This document shows, piece after piece, positions 33,344 through 43,107 of a stretch of DNA of 64,000 nucleotides. Position numbers and translations under genes: made by a program. The notes below the pieces were generated by a model. That model saw only the letters and a list, made by a program, of their open reading frames with translations. It did no database searches and was not told where the DNA came from. Numbering within the stretch: the stretch's first letter is position 1; each line of letters starts with the position of its first letter. This DNA comes from Vibrio splendidus (lineage in GTDB: Bacteria; Pseudomonadota; Gammaproteobacteria; Enterobacterales; Vibrionaceae), in NCBI RefSeq assembly GCF_002873455.1, contig NZ_MCUN01000022.1:1-64000 (forward strand). The letters are read 5' to 3'.

Positions 33344-34723
33344 TTACTTCAGAATTCGGGCGCGGAATTGACGACCCTTCATTTTACCTGATTCGATTTT
33401 ACCTAATGCTTTCTTAGCCATTGATCTTTCTACAGCAACGTAAGCACGCATCGCGAACAAGTTGATCTTACCTACTGACTTACCATCAATACCGCCTTGG
33501 CCTGTCAACGCACCAAGGATATCACCTGCGCGAAGTTTCGCTTTCTTACCACCATCAATCTGGATGGTTACCATGTTTGAGTAGTATGGCTTAGCGATTG
33601 GTTTCGCTGGCAACTGAGACGGTTCGATTGGCATATCCATGTACTCATCAATTTGAGCAACACGGTGCATCTCTTTTTCGCTAAAGAAGCTGATAGCGAC
33701 ACCTTTGCTTCCTGCACGTCCAGTACGACCGATGCGGTGTACGTGAACTTCAGGATCGCGAGACAACTCAAAGTTGAATACAGCATCTAGGTTATCAACA
33801 TCAAGACCACGAGCGGCAACATCGGTTGCAACCAAGATAGAGATGGTTTTGTTTGAGAACTGAACCAAAGCTTGGTCACGTTCACGCTGTTCCATATCGC
33901 CATGAAGTTCGATAACGCTGAAACCACGGTGGCTCAGCTCATCATTCACGTTCTGCACTTCTTTCTTCGTATTACAGAACACAACCGCTGATTCTGGTTG
34001 ATGATGAAGAAGCATTAACTCTAGTGCGTCATCACGAGCTTCAGTACCTTCAACCTTATAAAAGTATTGCTGAATGCTTGAGTGATCATGCGTTGATTCA
34101 ACTTTCACCATTTCAGGATTATTCATGATGCGGTCTGCAACAGATTTAATCTGTTTAGGGAAAGTTGCACTAAACAATAGCGTTTGACGATCTTTTGGTG
34201 CTGCTTCAATAACAGCATCGAGTGCATCTTGGAAACCCATTTCCAGCATGCGATCGGCTTCATCTAACACAAGTGTGTTCAACTCAGACAGGTCAATACG
34301 GTCTCTCTCTAGGTGATCCAGGATACGACCAGGAGTGCCCACAAGAATATGTGCGCCATGCTCTAGTGAGCCAATCTGTGGTCCCATAGGCATACCACCA
34401 CAAAGTGTCAGTACTTTAATATTGTGAATACCACGAGCAAGAGTACGGATTTCTTTTGCTACTTGGTCTGCAAGCTCACGAGTCGGACATAACACTAATG
34501 ATTGAACACGAAAACGCTTAACGCGTAGGTTTTGCAGCAAGCCTAAACCAAAGGCAGCTGTTTTACCTGAACCCGTTTTACCCTGACCGATAACATCCTT
34601 GCCATCCAGAATAGTAGGAAGACTTAACGCTTGAATAGGCGTCATTTCAGTATAACCAAGAGAATCTAACGTATTTAGAAGCTCAGGTTTAAGGGCGATT
34701 GAAGAGAATTTTGAAGTGCTCAA
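33344..34723 (-). CDS. dbpA: DEAD-box RNA helicase DbpA
   Basis: 459 aa; E. coli DbpA has 457. ATP-dependent RNA helicase that binds hairpin 92 of 23S rRNA and acts in large-subunit assembly. Core motifs: TPIQALSLP, GQGKTGSGKTAAFGL (~46-60), CPTRELADQ, TPGRILDHL, LVLDEADRMLEMGF, LFSATFP, ATDVAARGLDVDNL and HRIGRTGRAG. The C-terminal ~75 residues form the DbpA RNA-binding domain (MVTIQIDGGKKAKLRAGDILGAL, GKINLFAMRAYVAVERSMAK). It is the third DEAD-box gene of the window. It is monocistronic, with its promoter towards 34724-34857. Confidence 0.96.
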   Translation of the reverse strand: MSTSKFSSIALKPELLNTLDSLGYTEMTPIQALSLPTILDGKDVIGQGKTGSGKTAAFGLGLLQNLRVKRFRVQSLVLCPTRELADQVAKEIRTLARGIHNIKVLTLCGGMPMGPQIGSLEHGAHILVGTPGRILDHLERDRIDLSELNTLVLDEADRMLEMGFQDALDAVIEAAPKDRQTLLFSATFPKQIKSVADRIMNNPEMVKVESTHDHSSIQQYFYKVEGTEARDDALELMLLHHQPESAVVFCNTKKEVQNVNDELSHRGFSVIELHGDMEQRERDQALVQFSNKTISILVATDVAARGLDVDNLDAVFNFELSRDPEVHVHRIGRTGRAGSKGVAISFFSEKEMHRVAQIDEYMDMPIEPSQLPAKPIAKPYYSNMVTIQIDGGKKAKLRAGDILGALTGQGGIDGKSVGKINLFAMRAYVAVERSMAKKALGKIESGKMKGRQFRARILK

Positions 34724-34857
34724 TGGAAATATCCAACTGGTGAAAAACAGAGTGCATTATGAGTGTTTTTGAAAATTATTCCACCTTAATCACAGTTTTG
34801 AACGAACAAACAATCATAACAAATATTTATCAGTTGGCGGTGTTAATTACAATTAAA

Positions 34858-35369
34858 ATACGGGATACTATAAAGGGGCTTGTTTAGCTCGAGGTGGCGA
34901 TGTCACTGAGCTTCAAGGAAAAAACACCTCAAATTTCAATATTGATGGTATCTATTCTAACTTTTCAGGAAGCTGTTACCCTGTTCGCAACAGCAACGCA
35001 GGGGAGCGTAGAGATATCAACAACGCGAGAGGCTGTTACGAACTGTTCCAAGACATCGTCAACAGTGATCATTTCGAAGATATCAACTTTGGTAGCGGTG
35101 GTTGGAAAAATGGAGAAACGGTTAAGGAAAGTGAGCTGATAGCGGCTCGTGATGCTGGTTATCAAGTGTATATACATCAAAGATCGAAATACTTTTCATA
35201 CTGTCACTACTACAACATCGAAGGTGATTTAAGTAATGCTCCTTACCTGCTTTACAATGCGGTTGATGGCACTATGGTCTCGGGGACAAAAAACCTGTCG
35301 AACGGATTTACTTGGACAGATGAACTATTAGAGTACCCAGTTGCTACTCCCCCGCCATACGACAAATAG
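34858..35369 (+). pseudogene. Start-less gene remnant (C-terminal part of an unknown Cys-containing protein)
   Basis: A frame stays open for 169 codons from just after a TAA (34855-34857) to TAG 35367-35369, but contains no ATG, GTG or TTG start until far inside (GTG near 35166). The translated sequence is coherent: it opens GYYKGACLARGGDVTELQG, with paired GSCYPVRNSN and ARGCYELFQD segments, and ends YPVATPPPYDK. It looks like the C-terminal portion of a longer, possibly secreted protein whose 5' end was deleted at the dbpA side. I do not recognise the family. A terminator follows at 35437. Confidence 0.6.
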
Positions 35370-35436
35370 CTATTCACAATGAGCCGTTTCGAAAATACTT
35401 ATTTTAGAAATTAGTAAACACGTATCAAAACACAAA

Positions 35437-35461
35437 AAAGCCAGCTTTCTTAGCTGGCTTT
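35437..35461. terminator. Terminator between the gene remnant and ydhF
   Basis: AAAGCCAGCT (35437-35446) pairs with AGCTGGCTTT (35452-35461), with A residues on the left. It best serves the minus-strand ydhF-like gene. Confidence 0.8.
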
Positions 35462-35481
35462 GACTTTATACGAATTGCTTT

Positions 35482-36390
35482 CTATGGCACACCGTGACCT
35501 TTAGATGCAACCCATACGCGATACCATTGTTCGCGAGTCAGTTCGATCTTCAGAGCATCAACCGCCGTCTTCACACGTTCAATCTTACCTGAACCAATAA
35601 TAGCGATCGGGTTAGACGGTAAACGGCGAACCCAAGCGTAAATCACTTGGTCAATACTATCTGCACCCACTTCTTGGCGAATGGCTTCTAGCTCATCACG
35701 AACGCGAATCGCTTGTGCTGAATCGCCACTGAAAATGCTACCACCACCAAGACAAGACCACGCCATTGGGCGAATACGGTTCATCTGTAGTTGATCTAGC
35801 GTGCCATCGTGTGCGACTTCGAAGTTCAATGGGTTGACTTCAACTTGGTTAGTCACCAGTGGCTTACCTAGTCGAGATTGAAGCAAGTCGAACTGACGCG
35901 GTGAGAAGTTAGAGACACCAAAGTGCTTAACTTTGCCGACCTTATGTAGTTCAGCGAACGCTTCTGCCACTTCATCTGCATCCATCAGTACATCTGGGCG
36001 GTGAATCAGTAAGACATCGAGTTCGGTTACACCCAAGCGCTCTAGAGAATTATTTACTGATTGGTAAATATGCTGCGCGCTGGTGTCATAGTGATTGATC
36101 TTGCGATCAGGAGTGTGGTCACCACACAAGTTGATGTCGCACTTGGTGACGATTTGGATATCATCACGAAGGCTTGGCTCAAGCGCCAATGCTTCACCAA
36201 ACAACTTTTCACATTGGTAGTTACCGTAAATATCCGCGTGATCAACAGTTGTGATACCAAGATCAATGTGCTGCTTCAGGAAAGTCAGGCGTTGTTGCGA
36301 GGTCATGCCCCACTCTGCTGTACGCCAGTATCCTTGCACCAACTCAGAAAGTTCTGGGCCTTGTGGCGCTGTCGTTACTCTTGCAACCAT
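35482..36390 (-). CDS. ydhF: Aldo/keto reductase, YdhF type
   Basis: 302 aa, close in length and sequence pattern to E. coli YdhF (298 aa): GYWRTAEWGMTSQQRLTFL, TVDHADIYGNYQCE with the catalytic Asp and Tyr (~48-56), the Lys in IVTKCDI, the His in LLIHRPDVLMDADEVAEAF (~131-149), HFGVSNFSPRQFDLLQSRL and IGSGKIERV. NADPH-dependent oxidoreductase with no established physiological substrate. It is not related in operon to the Tas-type reductase at 24953. The start ATG at 36390 follows GGAGACAACC. Confidence 0.95.
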   Translation of the reverse strand: MVARVTTAPQGPELSELVQGYWRTAEWGMTSQQRLTFLKQHIDLGITTVDHADIYGNYQCEKLFGEALALEPSLRDDIQIVTKCDINLCGDHTPDRKINHYDTSAQHIYQSVNNSLERLGVTELDVLLIHRPDVLMDADEVAEAFAELHKVGKVKHFGVSNFSPRQFDLLQSRLGKPLVTNQVEVNPLNFEVAHDGTLDQLQMNRIRPMAWSCLGGGSIFSGDSAQAIRVRDELEAIRQEVGADSIDQVIYAWVRRLPSNPIAIIGSGKIERVKTAVDALKIELTREQWYRVWVASKGHGVP

Positions 36391-36607
36391 GGGTTGTCTC
36401 CTTTATCAATACTGAACGTATCGTAAGCTCGTTTTACCGAGGGCTCAACGTATAACAAATGGCAAAGGTAAACGCTTACTAAAAATGTGAGAGCCACAGA
36501 AAAACGAACACTTAAATCAATAATAGCTTGCTGTCTGCCAGTCAGCCGTTCTCCCAAAAGGCTTGTTTACCCTAATGAATTACGAAACTATCTATAAATT
36601 TGAGCAA

Positions 36608-37201
36608 TTAAAGACGATTTAGTTCAACCGTTAAGTTGTCACCATCACTATGTAGCTGAATCCAAGGAACTGAAGAACGAGAAGAAGATGAAGAAGAACT
36701 AGGCACATTCCATAAACTCATTTGCTCATAGGAATGATGTGGTGAGTTGATGAATTCGACAAGTTGTTTATCTACCTTGTCGTAACCAACGCCCTCACGT
36801 TTCGCTTGTTCAAGTTGAGCGACGACGTCGAACTCATCCTCTCCAATCCGAATAGAGCTGAGCGCAAAGCCATCTTGGCGAAGATATGCCTGGAGCTTTG
36901 TGTAACTTAAGTTCGAATATGGCAAGTTAAAGCGAACCACCGCTACGCTTGAGTCACCCAACTCCAGTTCAACATAAACATCCAAATCGTAATACTGCGT
37001 CAAATCGCTGCACAAAAGAGCACCTTCGATCTCGCCACAATCCATTAGGTCATTATCGTTTACATAGTTTTGAGAACTAGGTTGAGTTGGGCCGCTGTTG
37101 AATACCGTTCGCAACCACCAGCTTTCGCTCGCTTGCGCAGAAAATGAAATGGCACTCAGAGCCAATAAAATAGGTAGGATTAAGACAGGAAGAGTTCTCA
37201 T
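36608..37201 (-). CDS. Exported hypothetical protein with a serine tract
   Basis: 197 aa. A clear signal peptide (LPVLILPILLALSAISFSAQA) predicts a periplasmic protein. Cysteines at about residues 55 and 64 (LMDCGEIEGALLC) may form a disulfide. A run of serines (VPSSSSSSSRSSVPW) near residues 168-180 precedes a C-terminal WIQLHSDGDNLTVELNRL. No family is recognised. The serine tract is encoded by GAA-rich repeats on the plus strand (about 36675-36702) and could vary in length. Divergent from the M3 peptidase gene. Confidence 0.75.
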   Translation of the reverse strand: MRTLPVLILPILLALSAISFSAQASESWWLRTVFNSGPTQPSSQNYVNDNDLMDCGEIEGALLCSDLTQYYDLDVYVELELGDSSVAVVRFNLPYSNLSYTKLQAYLRQDGFALSSIRIGEDEFDVVAQLEQAKREGVGYDKVDKQLVEFINSPHHSYEQMSLWNVPSSSSSSSRSSVPWIQLHSDGDNLTVELNRL

Positions 37202-37406
37202 TAATTATGCTTATTTCGCGCGGTATGAAGCGCCTATTATACGTGACCAATCCACAAACAACCGCTTAAGCCACAAATTTTAGGCGAAAAATATTGCTCA
37301 TGGTCAATATTAACAAGACTTACCTACCGTTATATGCAACATCACAAAATACACTCGATGAATATGTCATAATGTTGAAATTACAGGTTAATTTTCAAGG
37401 ACTCTC

Positions 37407-39254
37407 ATGACTGCAACGAACTACCTCAACCAACTAAACCAAAAGTATCTTGCGACTCATAAAGCGAAAGAAGACTTCTTCTGGGATACTTACATGGGAA
37501 TAAGTGATGACCACGATGGTTCAACACTTGCACAAACCCAATGGACCGAGTTTCTTAGTTCTGCCGAGCAAATTACTGCTATCCAAAAACACATTGATGC
37601 AATCGACGAGATTCAAGACCTTGAAGAAAAAGAAAGCACCCTAACCGGGTTAAATGGTTGGCTGGCGACTTTTAGATCTCACGCTATTGAATCGGAACAA
37701 TCTCAGAAGCTAAAAGCCAAACTCATCAAATTTGAAGCCGAATTGTTTGAGAAAAAACAAAATCATGTAATGACTTACGTAAATGAAGCGGGTGAAGAGA
37801 CCGAAGGATCGCTGCCAGTTTTAGGGTCAGCAGTCAGGGGTAATGGTAATGAAAAAGTAAGACTTTCTGCACACCAAGCACTATTAAGTTTAGAACAATG
37901 GCTGCTAGCTAACGGCTTCATTGAACTAATCAAAAAACGTAACCAATTTGCTCAGTCACTTGGTTTTAAAACCTTCTTTGATTACTCAGTCATCAAAACC
38001 GAACAGATGACTACAGAGCAGCTGTTTGCAATTCTGGACGACTTTGAAGCCCGCACGCAAAATCGCCATCAGCAAAGCCTAACAAATCTAGCAGAACAGA
38101 AAGGTCAAAGCGCACTCGAAGGTCATAATTTTACCTACTCTTTTGCTGGTGATGTTATGAATGACTTGGACCCTTATGTTCCATTCTCAAAGTCACTAAG
38201 ACGCTGGGTTGAATCTTTTGGTCGTCTCAACATCGAATATTCTCAAGCGACATTAAAATTGGATTTACTTGATCGCAAAGGTAAGTACCCTAATGGTTTC
38301 TGCCATGGCCCTATACCTTCTTTCTACGATCAAGACACTTGGGTAGCCGCACAAGTTAACTTCACTAGCAACGCCAAGCCCGATCAAATTGGCAGCGGTT
38401 ATGATGGAATTAACACACTATTTCACGAGGGCGGCCACGCAGCGCATTTTGCTAACGTGAAAATGAACGCACCGTGTTTCTCTCAAGAGTTTGCACCAAC
38501 CTCGATGGCTTATGCCGAAACGCAATCCATGTTCTGTGACAGCTTATTGAATGACGCCGATTGGCTCAAACAATACGCGCTTAATGCAGATGGCCAAGCA
38601 GTACCTGATGAGTTAATCAAAGCAATCATCGATAACAAACAACCATTCCGAGCCTACCAAGAACGTAGTATTTTAGTGGTTCCGTATTTCGAGCAAGCAC
38701 TTTACGAATTAGCGGATGAAGATCTGACACCTGAAAAGATCACCGCTCTTGCTCGTAGCAGTGAGAAAAAAATTCTTGGATTGGCTTGTAGCCCTCGCCC
38801 ATTGATGGCGATCCCACATCTGTTGTCGGATGAAGCGTCTTGCGCGTATCAAGGTTACCTGCTGGCTCATATGGCGGTGTATCAAACTCGTGCCTATTTC
38901 ACCGATAAGTTTGGCTACTTAACGGATAACCCAGAAATCGGCCCTTTGTTAGCTAAGCACTATTGGCACCAAGGCAATAGCGTGAATCATAATGGGACAA
39001 TCGAAAGCCTGACTGGGGAAGGTTTTAATGCCAAATACCTCGCCGACGAGTGCAACTTATCGCCAGAGCAAGCTTGGGCGGTTGAAGAGCAAAAAATCAA
39101 GCAGCTGTCGACAAGAGAACGTGCGCCAATTGCTGATTTGAATGCTAAGATATCGATCGTCGATGGCGCTACAGAACTAGCGAACAATGACAAGTCTAAC
39201 AACCAAATGTGCGACAATTTTGAACAATTTATTGTCGAACACTATGGTCGATAG
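37407..39254 (+). CDS. M3-family oligopeptidase
   Basis: 615 aa. Zinc metallopeptidase of the M3 (oligoendopeptidase F / thimet) family, which cleaves short peptides in the cytoplasm. The zinc site HEGGH lies in NTLFHEGGHAAHFA (~335-348), and the third ligand Glu is in the following SMAYAETQSMF segment. The N-terminal half is all-helical, as in the family. No signal peptide is present. The ATG at 37407 follows CAAGGACTCTC. It is monocistronic; repeats of the AGCTATAAA type and a terminator follow. Confidence 0.92.
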   Translation: MTATNYLNQLNQKYLATHKAKEDFFWDTYMGISDDHDGSTLAQTQWTEFLSSAEQITAIQKHIDAIDEIQDLEEKESTLTGLNGWLATFRSHAIESEQSQKLKAKLIKFEAELFEKKQNHVMTYVNEAGEETEGSLPVLGSAVRGNGNEKVRLSAHQALLSLEQWLLANGFIELIKKRNQFAQSLGFKTFFDYSVIKTEQMTTEQLFAILDDFEARTQNRHQQSLTNLAEQKGQSALEGHNFTYSFAGDVMNDLDPYVPFSKSLRRWVESFGRLNIEYSQATLKLDLLDRKGKYPNGFCHGPIPSFYDQDTWVAAQVNFTSNAKPDQIGSGYDGINTLFHEGGHAAHFANVKMNAPCFSQEFAPTSMAYAETQSMFCDSLLNDADWLKQYALNADGQAVPDELIKAIIDNKQPFRAYQERSILVVPYFEQALYELADEDLTPEKITALARSSEKKILGLACSPRPLMAIPHLLSDEASCAYQGYLLAHMAVYQTRAYFTDKFGYLTDNPEIGPLLAKHYWHQGNSVNHNGTIESLTGEGFNAKYLADECNLSPEQAWAVEEQKIKQLSTRERAPIADLNAKISIVDGATELANNDKSNNQMCDNFEQFIVEHYGR

Positions 39255-39324
39255 GTAAAAAGCTTCAAGGACTTCTAAAGAACGATAAAAAGCTATAAAC
39301 AGCTATAAAGCCTATTTTAAACGT

Positions 39325-39355
39325 AAAAAAGGACGATCATTGATCGTCCTTTTTT
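39325..39355. terminator. Bidirectional terminator after the M3 peptidase gene
   Basis: AAAAAAGGACGATC and GATCGTCCTTTTTT form a near-perfect stem. It separates the convergent M3 and 103-aa genes. Confidence 0.9.
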
Positions 39356-39381
39356 GTTCTCTTCAGCTTTCAAACGTTACG

Positions 39382-39693
39382 TTATCCAGTAACACATGCC
39401 GATTGAATTTCGTTATCAAATTCAATATCGACAGAATCAACGCTTCTCAATGATTTTCTGTGAATCCCAAAGACTTGTCCCGTCAAAATAATATAGAACC
39501 TTTCCGTCTTAAGTAAATCCCACGCTTCATTTAAAGACTCAGCATATACCTTGTTTTGAGAATCTTGCGGGCGAGTGCCTGCCGCTCTTCCATGTTTACG
39601 TGCCAATTCAAAAAATCCATTTCGGTTAGGTTTGCATGTAAACAAGGTACTATTTCCATAAATAACACCCTGAGCTGTAATGCTCTTAACCAT
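39382..39693 (-). CDS. Hypothetical protein, 103 aa
   Basis: I use the ATG at 39693, which has GGAG about 7 nt upstream, rather than the longer frame from 39744. The product is soluble and basic in its first half (CKPNRNGFFELARKHGRAAGTR), followed by a segment ESLNEAWDLLKTERFYIILTG that looks like a helix-strand unit. No signal peptide. No family is recognised. It follows the porin gene's neighbourhood on the same strand but has its own 170-bp upstream gap. Confidence 0.65.
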   Translation of the reverse strand: MVKSITAQGVIYGNSTLFTCKPNRNGFFELARKHGRAAGTRPQDSQNKVYAESLNEAWDLLKTERFYIILTGQVFGIHRKSLRSVDSVDIEFDNEIQSACVTG

Positions 39694-39861
39694 TACATTT
39701 CTCCAAATAATAATTCCACTCGTAATATTTAAGTGGCATACCACATGTCGATTCGTGGATGTTTAAACTGCATAAAGAAGAGAATATGGTGTGACGACCG
39801 GGCATGCGACTACACCATAGCAATCAGATTTAGAACTCTAAAACTCTTAACTAATGAGTTC

Positions 39862-40893
39862 TTAGAAGTAGTAGTAAGCTGCTGCGAATACGTGTGTTTC
39901 TTCGTCGTATTGCATGCTCGTTGAACCAATACGTCCGCCATCGATATCTTGCTTGATATCAATACCCATGTCTGCGTTGTCTGAGATGCGGTACATAGCG
40001 GCGATGTTGATGTAAGACGCATCAATATCTGATTGGCCATCGAGTTCATTGCTGTTAGAAGCGTAACCCGCTGCTAGCGTAAGATCTTCACTCAGCGTGT
40101 AACCACCAGAAACGTAGTAGCCTGTGTTCTTAACTGAATCATCTTCATCAGTCCAAGAGTTCACACCAAGCTTAATCGCGCCTAATTGAATGTTACCGGT
40201 TACTGTGTATACGTCGTAGTTTGATTCGTCACGAGTTTCGTAACCTGCATAAAGGTTTACGTTACCTTGTTCAATACCGATGTAACCATTCACGCCTTTG
40301 TCTGCGTCATTGTGGTCATCATCTGTTTCGAAGTAAGACACACCGTAAGCAAAACCATTGGTTGCGCCCTGGAACTTAACTACGTTGAATGCATCAGAAG
40401 CATCACCTGCCGAAGCGCCGAACTCGTAAGTGGTATCACCAGCGCCATCAACTTTGTCTAGAGCCGTATCGTTTTCCCAACCGAATGACGCGATACCAAC
40501 ACCAGTATCAAAACCAAGCCATGCTTTGTCTACGTCTGTTGCAGGTCCTGTATCAATGCAGTTCACCCAACCCGCTGTCGCAGCTTTGTTAGATGAAACG
40601 TTGTTGTCTGTTGTGTATTGAAGCATTAGATCTGTTTCAAAATAACCAACAATACGGTTGTTGCGGTAGCTCACTGCTAGCGTAAGGCCTGTAGCCCAAT
40701 CATCATAAAATGCTTTTGAACCCGTGTCGTAGTAGCCGCCAACACCCATAGAACCCGCTACTGAGAATTGGTCTTTATGCATTGAATCAAATACAAACAT
40801 ATCTGTATTTTTGCTGTTTTCACTGCTTGTGCTTACAGCAAAAGCTGAAGTTGAGATGCTTGCGATTGCAAGTGCTACTAATGTCTTTTTCAT
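39862..40893 (-). CDS. Porin-like outer membrane protein
   Basis: 343 aa from the ATG at 40893 (a GTG 9 nt upstream is less likely). The signal peptide MKKTLVALAIASISTSAFA is followed by a beta-barrel of alternating hydrophobic residues and a terminal aromatic AAAYYYF, the outer-membrane insertion signature. It resembles Vibrio general porins, but with an extended acidic loop (FETDDDHNDADKG). A lone Cys occurs in WVNCIDTG, odd for a porin. Substrate specificity cannot be read. Confidence 0.85.
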   Translation of the reverse strand: MKKTLVALAIASISTSAFAVSTSSENSKNTDMFVFDSMHKDQFSVAGSMGVGGYYDTGSKAFYDDWATGLTLAVSYRNNRIVGYFETDLMLQYTTDNNVSSNKAATAGWVNCIDTGPATDVDKAWLGFDTGVGIASFGWENDTALDKVDGAGDTTYEFGASAGDASDAFNVVKFQGATNGFAYGVSYFETDDDHNDADKGVNGYIGIEQGNVNLYAGYETRDESNYDVYTVTGNIQLGAIKLGVNSWTDEDDSVKNTGYYVSGGYTLSEDLTLAAGYASNSNELDGQSDIDASYINIAAMYRISDNADMGIDIKQDIDGGRIGSTSMQYDEETHVFAAAYYYF

Positions 40894-41050
40894 GATAACC
40901 ACTACCTATGTATTTTTAACTGGCCCTATCAAATTGGCCTTTTGGAGTGGCGTTATTGTTCAAAAGTTTGAGCTATTGATATACCGTAAATCTACTGAAA
41001 TTTCATAGCCGTTATGAATTTTATTGATTAACCATATTATTAAGGTGAAC

Positions 41051-42073
41051 TTACATTAGAAACCTAAATCCCAAGGTAAAGCCAATATCAGTACTATTAT
41101 CCATGTTGCGAATATTCTCGATCATCAGAGCTTCAACCGCGAGTTGATGTAGACGATATCGATAACCCACTACCACTTCATTAGAAGGTTCTGAAAAGTC
41201 AGGATCGTTACTCGCCCAACCCTGATAGTTAAGGGATTCGAAGAGAAAACTGTGGCGACGGTTAAATCTATATTCATACCCTATCGCCCAACTTGTACTG
41301 ACGTTCTCTAGGCTTAGGTTTTCATCTGTAACGAAATGGCCATCGCTGTTTCGATGCACAAGGCCAATGGTTGAAAAAACACTGTGCCTAGGTGTGATAT
41401 AGCTGTAGTTAAGTTGAACACCTTGCTCGAAGCTTGTTCTCGCAAATTGCCCATCCCTAACATTATTGTAAAACAAAGAACCTCCAGCAGAGAGCGACGT
41501 TGCCCCTCTGGAATACAACAACAGCTCATTGTAGAAAGTTACAGCGTTTGTTAAGTCATCACCTTCAAAATCAGAAACGTGAACGCCTGCATCATGAAAA
41601 TCCATGGTGAACTGGTTATCAGCCACTTCATCACGACCATTCTGACCAAGACCAAAGAGATCATGAAACCCCATAACAAAACTATCCAAGCCATTGTCTT
41701 TGGCCGTCACTTTCCGATAATCCAACTCCGTTTTCCAAATAGGTGAAGCTTGCCACTGGATGGCGATATTGGATTGGTTTTGGTAGTAATCGAGAGCATA
41801 GGCGCTGGTATGAGCCCATATACTGGCCTGCGTATAAGAAGACTTGAACTCAAATGCCCCAACTCTATTGGGCTGAGCCGAACGAAGTTGCGTAGAAAGC
41901 ACATTTGAATGTATTGGAGATTGTGCATAGACGAACATTGGAGATGCTTTCGCGTTTTCAGGCAGGTGAAATAAAACTAATACCGCGATTAAGGTCGTCA
42001 GTAGCGCCCTAAATTTCTTCACTGGATAAACTCGGCTGTATAAATGCCTGATCTTATTAAAAACACTGTTCAA
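41051..42073 (-). CDS. DUF3187-like outer membrane protein
   Basis: 340 aa. A long basic leader ends in a hydrophobic stretch (RALLTTLIAVLVLFHLPENAKA), an export signal. The mature region starts SPMFVYAQSPIHSNVLSTQLRSA, which matches the DUF3187 pattern, and is rich in beta-strands with a C-terminal GFTLGFRFLM ending typical of a barrel. Function is unknown. It lies upstream of the porin gene on the same strand (157 bp) and could be its operon partner, although both show their own intervals. The LuxR gene is divergent. Confidence 0.7.
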   Translation of the reverse strand: MNSVFNKIRHLYSRVYPVKKFRALLTTLIAVLVLFHLPENAKASPMFVYAQSPIHSNVLSTQLRSAQPNRVGAFEFKSSYTQASIWAHTSAYALDYYQNQSNIAIQWQASPIWKTELDYRKVTAKDNGLDSFVMGFHDLFGLGQNGRDEVADNQFTMDFHDAGVHVSDFEGDDLTNAVTFYNELLLYSRGATSLSAGGSLFYNNVRDGQFARTSFEQGVQLNYSYITPRHSVFSTIGLVHRNSDGHFVTDENLSLENVSTSWAIGYEYRFNRRHSFLFESLNYQGWASNDPDFSEPSNEVVVGYRYRLHQLAVEALMIENIRNMDNSTDIGFTLGFRFLM

Positions 42074-42241
42074 TTAATGCAGTAAATCTACGGCTTATCC
42101 ACCTGGAGCCTAGAATAAAGAGTTATAAAAAAACAAAAATTAGAATCTCTCGATAATGCAGAAATCTTACCTTGCACTGCATTGCTTGAACGAATAGTCT
42201 TCTGACAATCAATCTGATGAATATATTTACAAAGGAAACAT

Positions 42242-43036
42242 GTGTCTGCTGCTAACCTAAGCTTTGAACAATTATTGATGAAACAATCTACAACGCTCAT
42301 CAATAGTGATCCTAAGTACTTTCAAGCAACTTGGTCGCAAGCAAGCTTCGACGTACTTGATTGGTTTGGCATTGATCGTCTAACTCTTTATCCAAACTCA
42401 ATGGTCTTAGTAGAAGACGGTAAGACATGCTCAGTATCCAAAAAACACATTCCTCCAGTCAATAAGCAGAATCTCATTGGTGGTAATTATCTTGATTACT
42501 TAAAGCTATTGAAAACCAACGAAACCTACCTTACTTTCTCAAAGGAAGAGCTAGTAAACAGCCAAAATTATGTTTTAAAGCAGTTGTATAAAGAAGGGGG
42601 GCGATGGCACTGCATCATACCGCTACAACTATTTAGTCAACGTTGGGGGGCATTATCTTTCACTAACTTCCATGATACTGATACCAATTTCGGCCTAGAA
42701 GACATCAAACGCTTGAAGCTAGTCTGTGAAGTTTGGCTTTGTTACTGGCAGCATTCCACACTAGCTAGAACGCTAAAACAGAATGAAAACCGACTAGAAG
42801 ACGACAGCGATAAGCTATTATTACTGACAAAGAAACAGACCACAGTTTTAGCGCTAATCGCTCAGGGGCTTAGCGCAAAAGAGTGTGCAGAGCAACTCAA
42901 CTTAAGTTCAAGAACCATAGAATCCCATAAGTATAGGATGCTTGGACTGCTCAATTTAAATAACCACAACGAACTCATTCAATTCGCCTTACGCAATGGC
43001 CTAGGTCTTACAGAAAACTTACACACGACACGTTAA
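42242..43036 (+). CDS. LuxR-family transcriptional regulator
   Basis: 264 aa, starting at a GTG (42242) with AAGGA 5-7 nt upstream; the overlapping ATG at 42240 is out of frame and stops after six codons. The C-terminal LuxR/FixJ HTH occupies ~195-255 (LLTKKQTTVLALIAQGLSAKECAEQLNLSS, RTIESHKYRML). The ~180-residue N-terminus has no receiver Asp box and could be a GAF/PAS-like or autoinducer-binding-like sensor. Divergent from the DUF3187/porin genes, a common place for their regulator. The ligand is unknown. Confidence 0.87.
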   Translation: MSAANLSFEQLLMKQSTTLINSDPKYFQATWSQASFDVLDWFGIDRLTLYPNSMVLVEDGKTCSVSKKHIPPVNKQNLIGGNYLDYLKLLKTNETYLTFSKEELVNSQNYVLKQLYKEGGRWHCIIPLQLFSQRWGALSFTNFHDTDTNFGLEDIKRLKLVCEVWLCYWQHSTLARTLKQNENRLEDDSDKLLLLTKKQTTVLALIAQGLSAKECAEQLNLSSRTIESHKYRMLGLLNLNNHNELIQFALRNGLGLTENLHTTR

Positions 43037-43107
43037 AACAAGGCACTCAATATTTTTCAGGCTCGATGTTTCTCCAACTAGATATGTCTTATGCTCGATA
43101 CCGTCTG

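Noticed and set aside
34894..35139. 81-codon frame over the gene remnant
   Set aside because: It is another frame of the remnant; the coherent sequence is in the frame ending at 35369.
36375..36557. 60-codon frame overlapping the ydhF start
   Set aside because: It begins at TTG without ribosome binding site and overlaps the real start of ydhF.
40905..40945. Terminator between the DUF3187-like and porin genes
   Set aside because: The two GGCC words are self-complementary and do not form a clear stem with a T tract.
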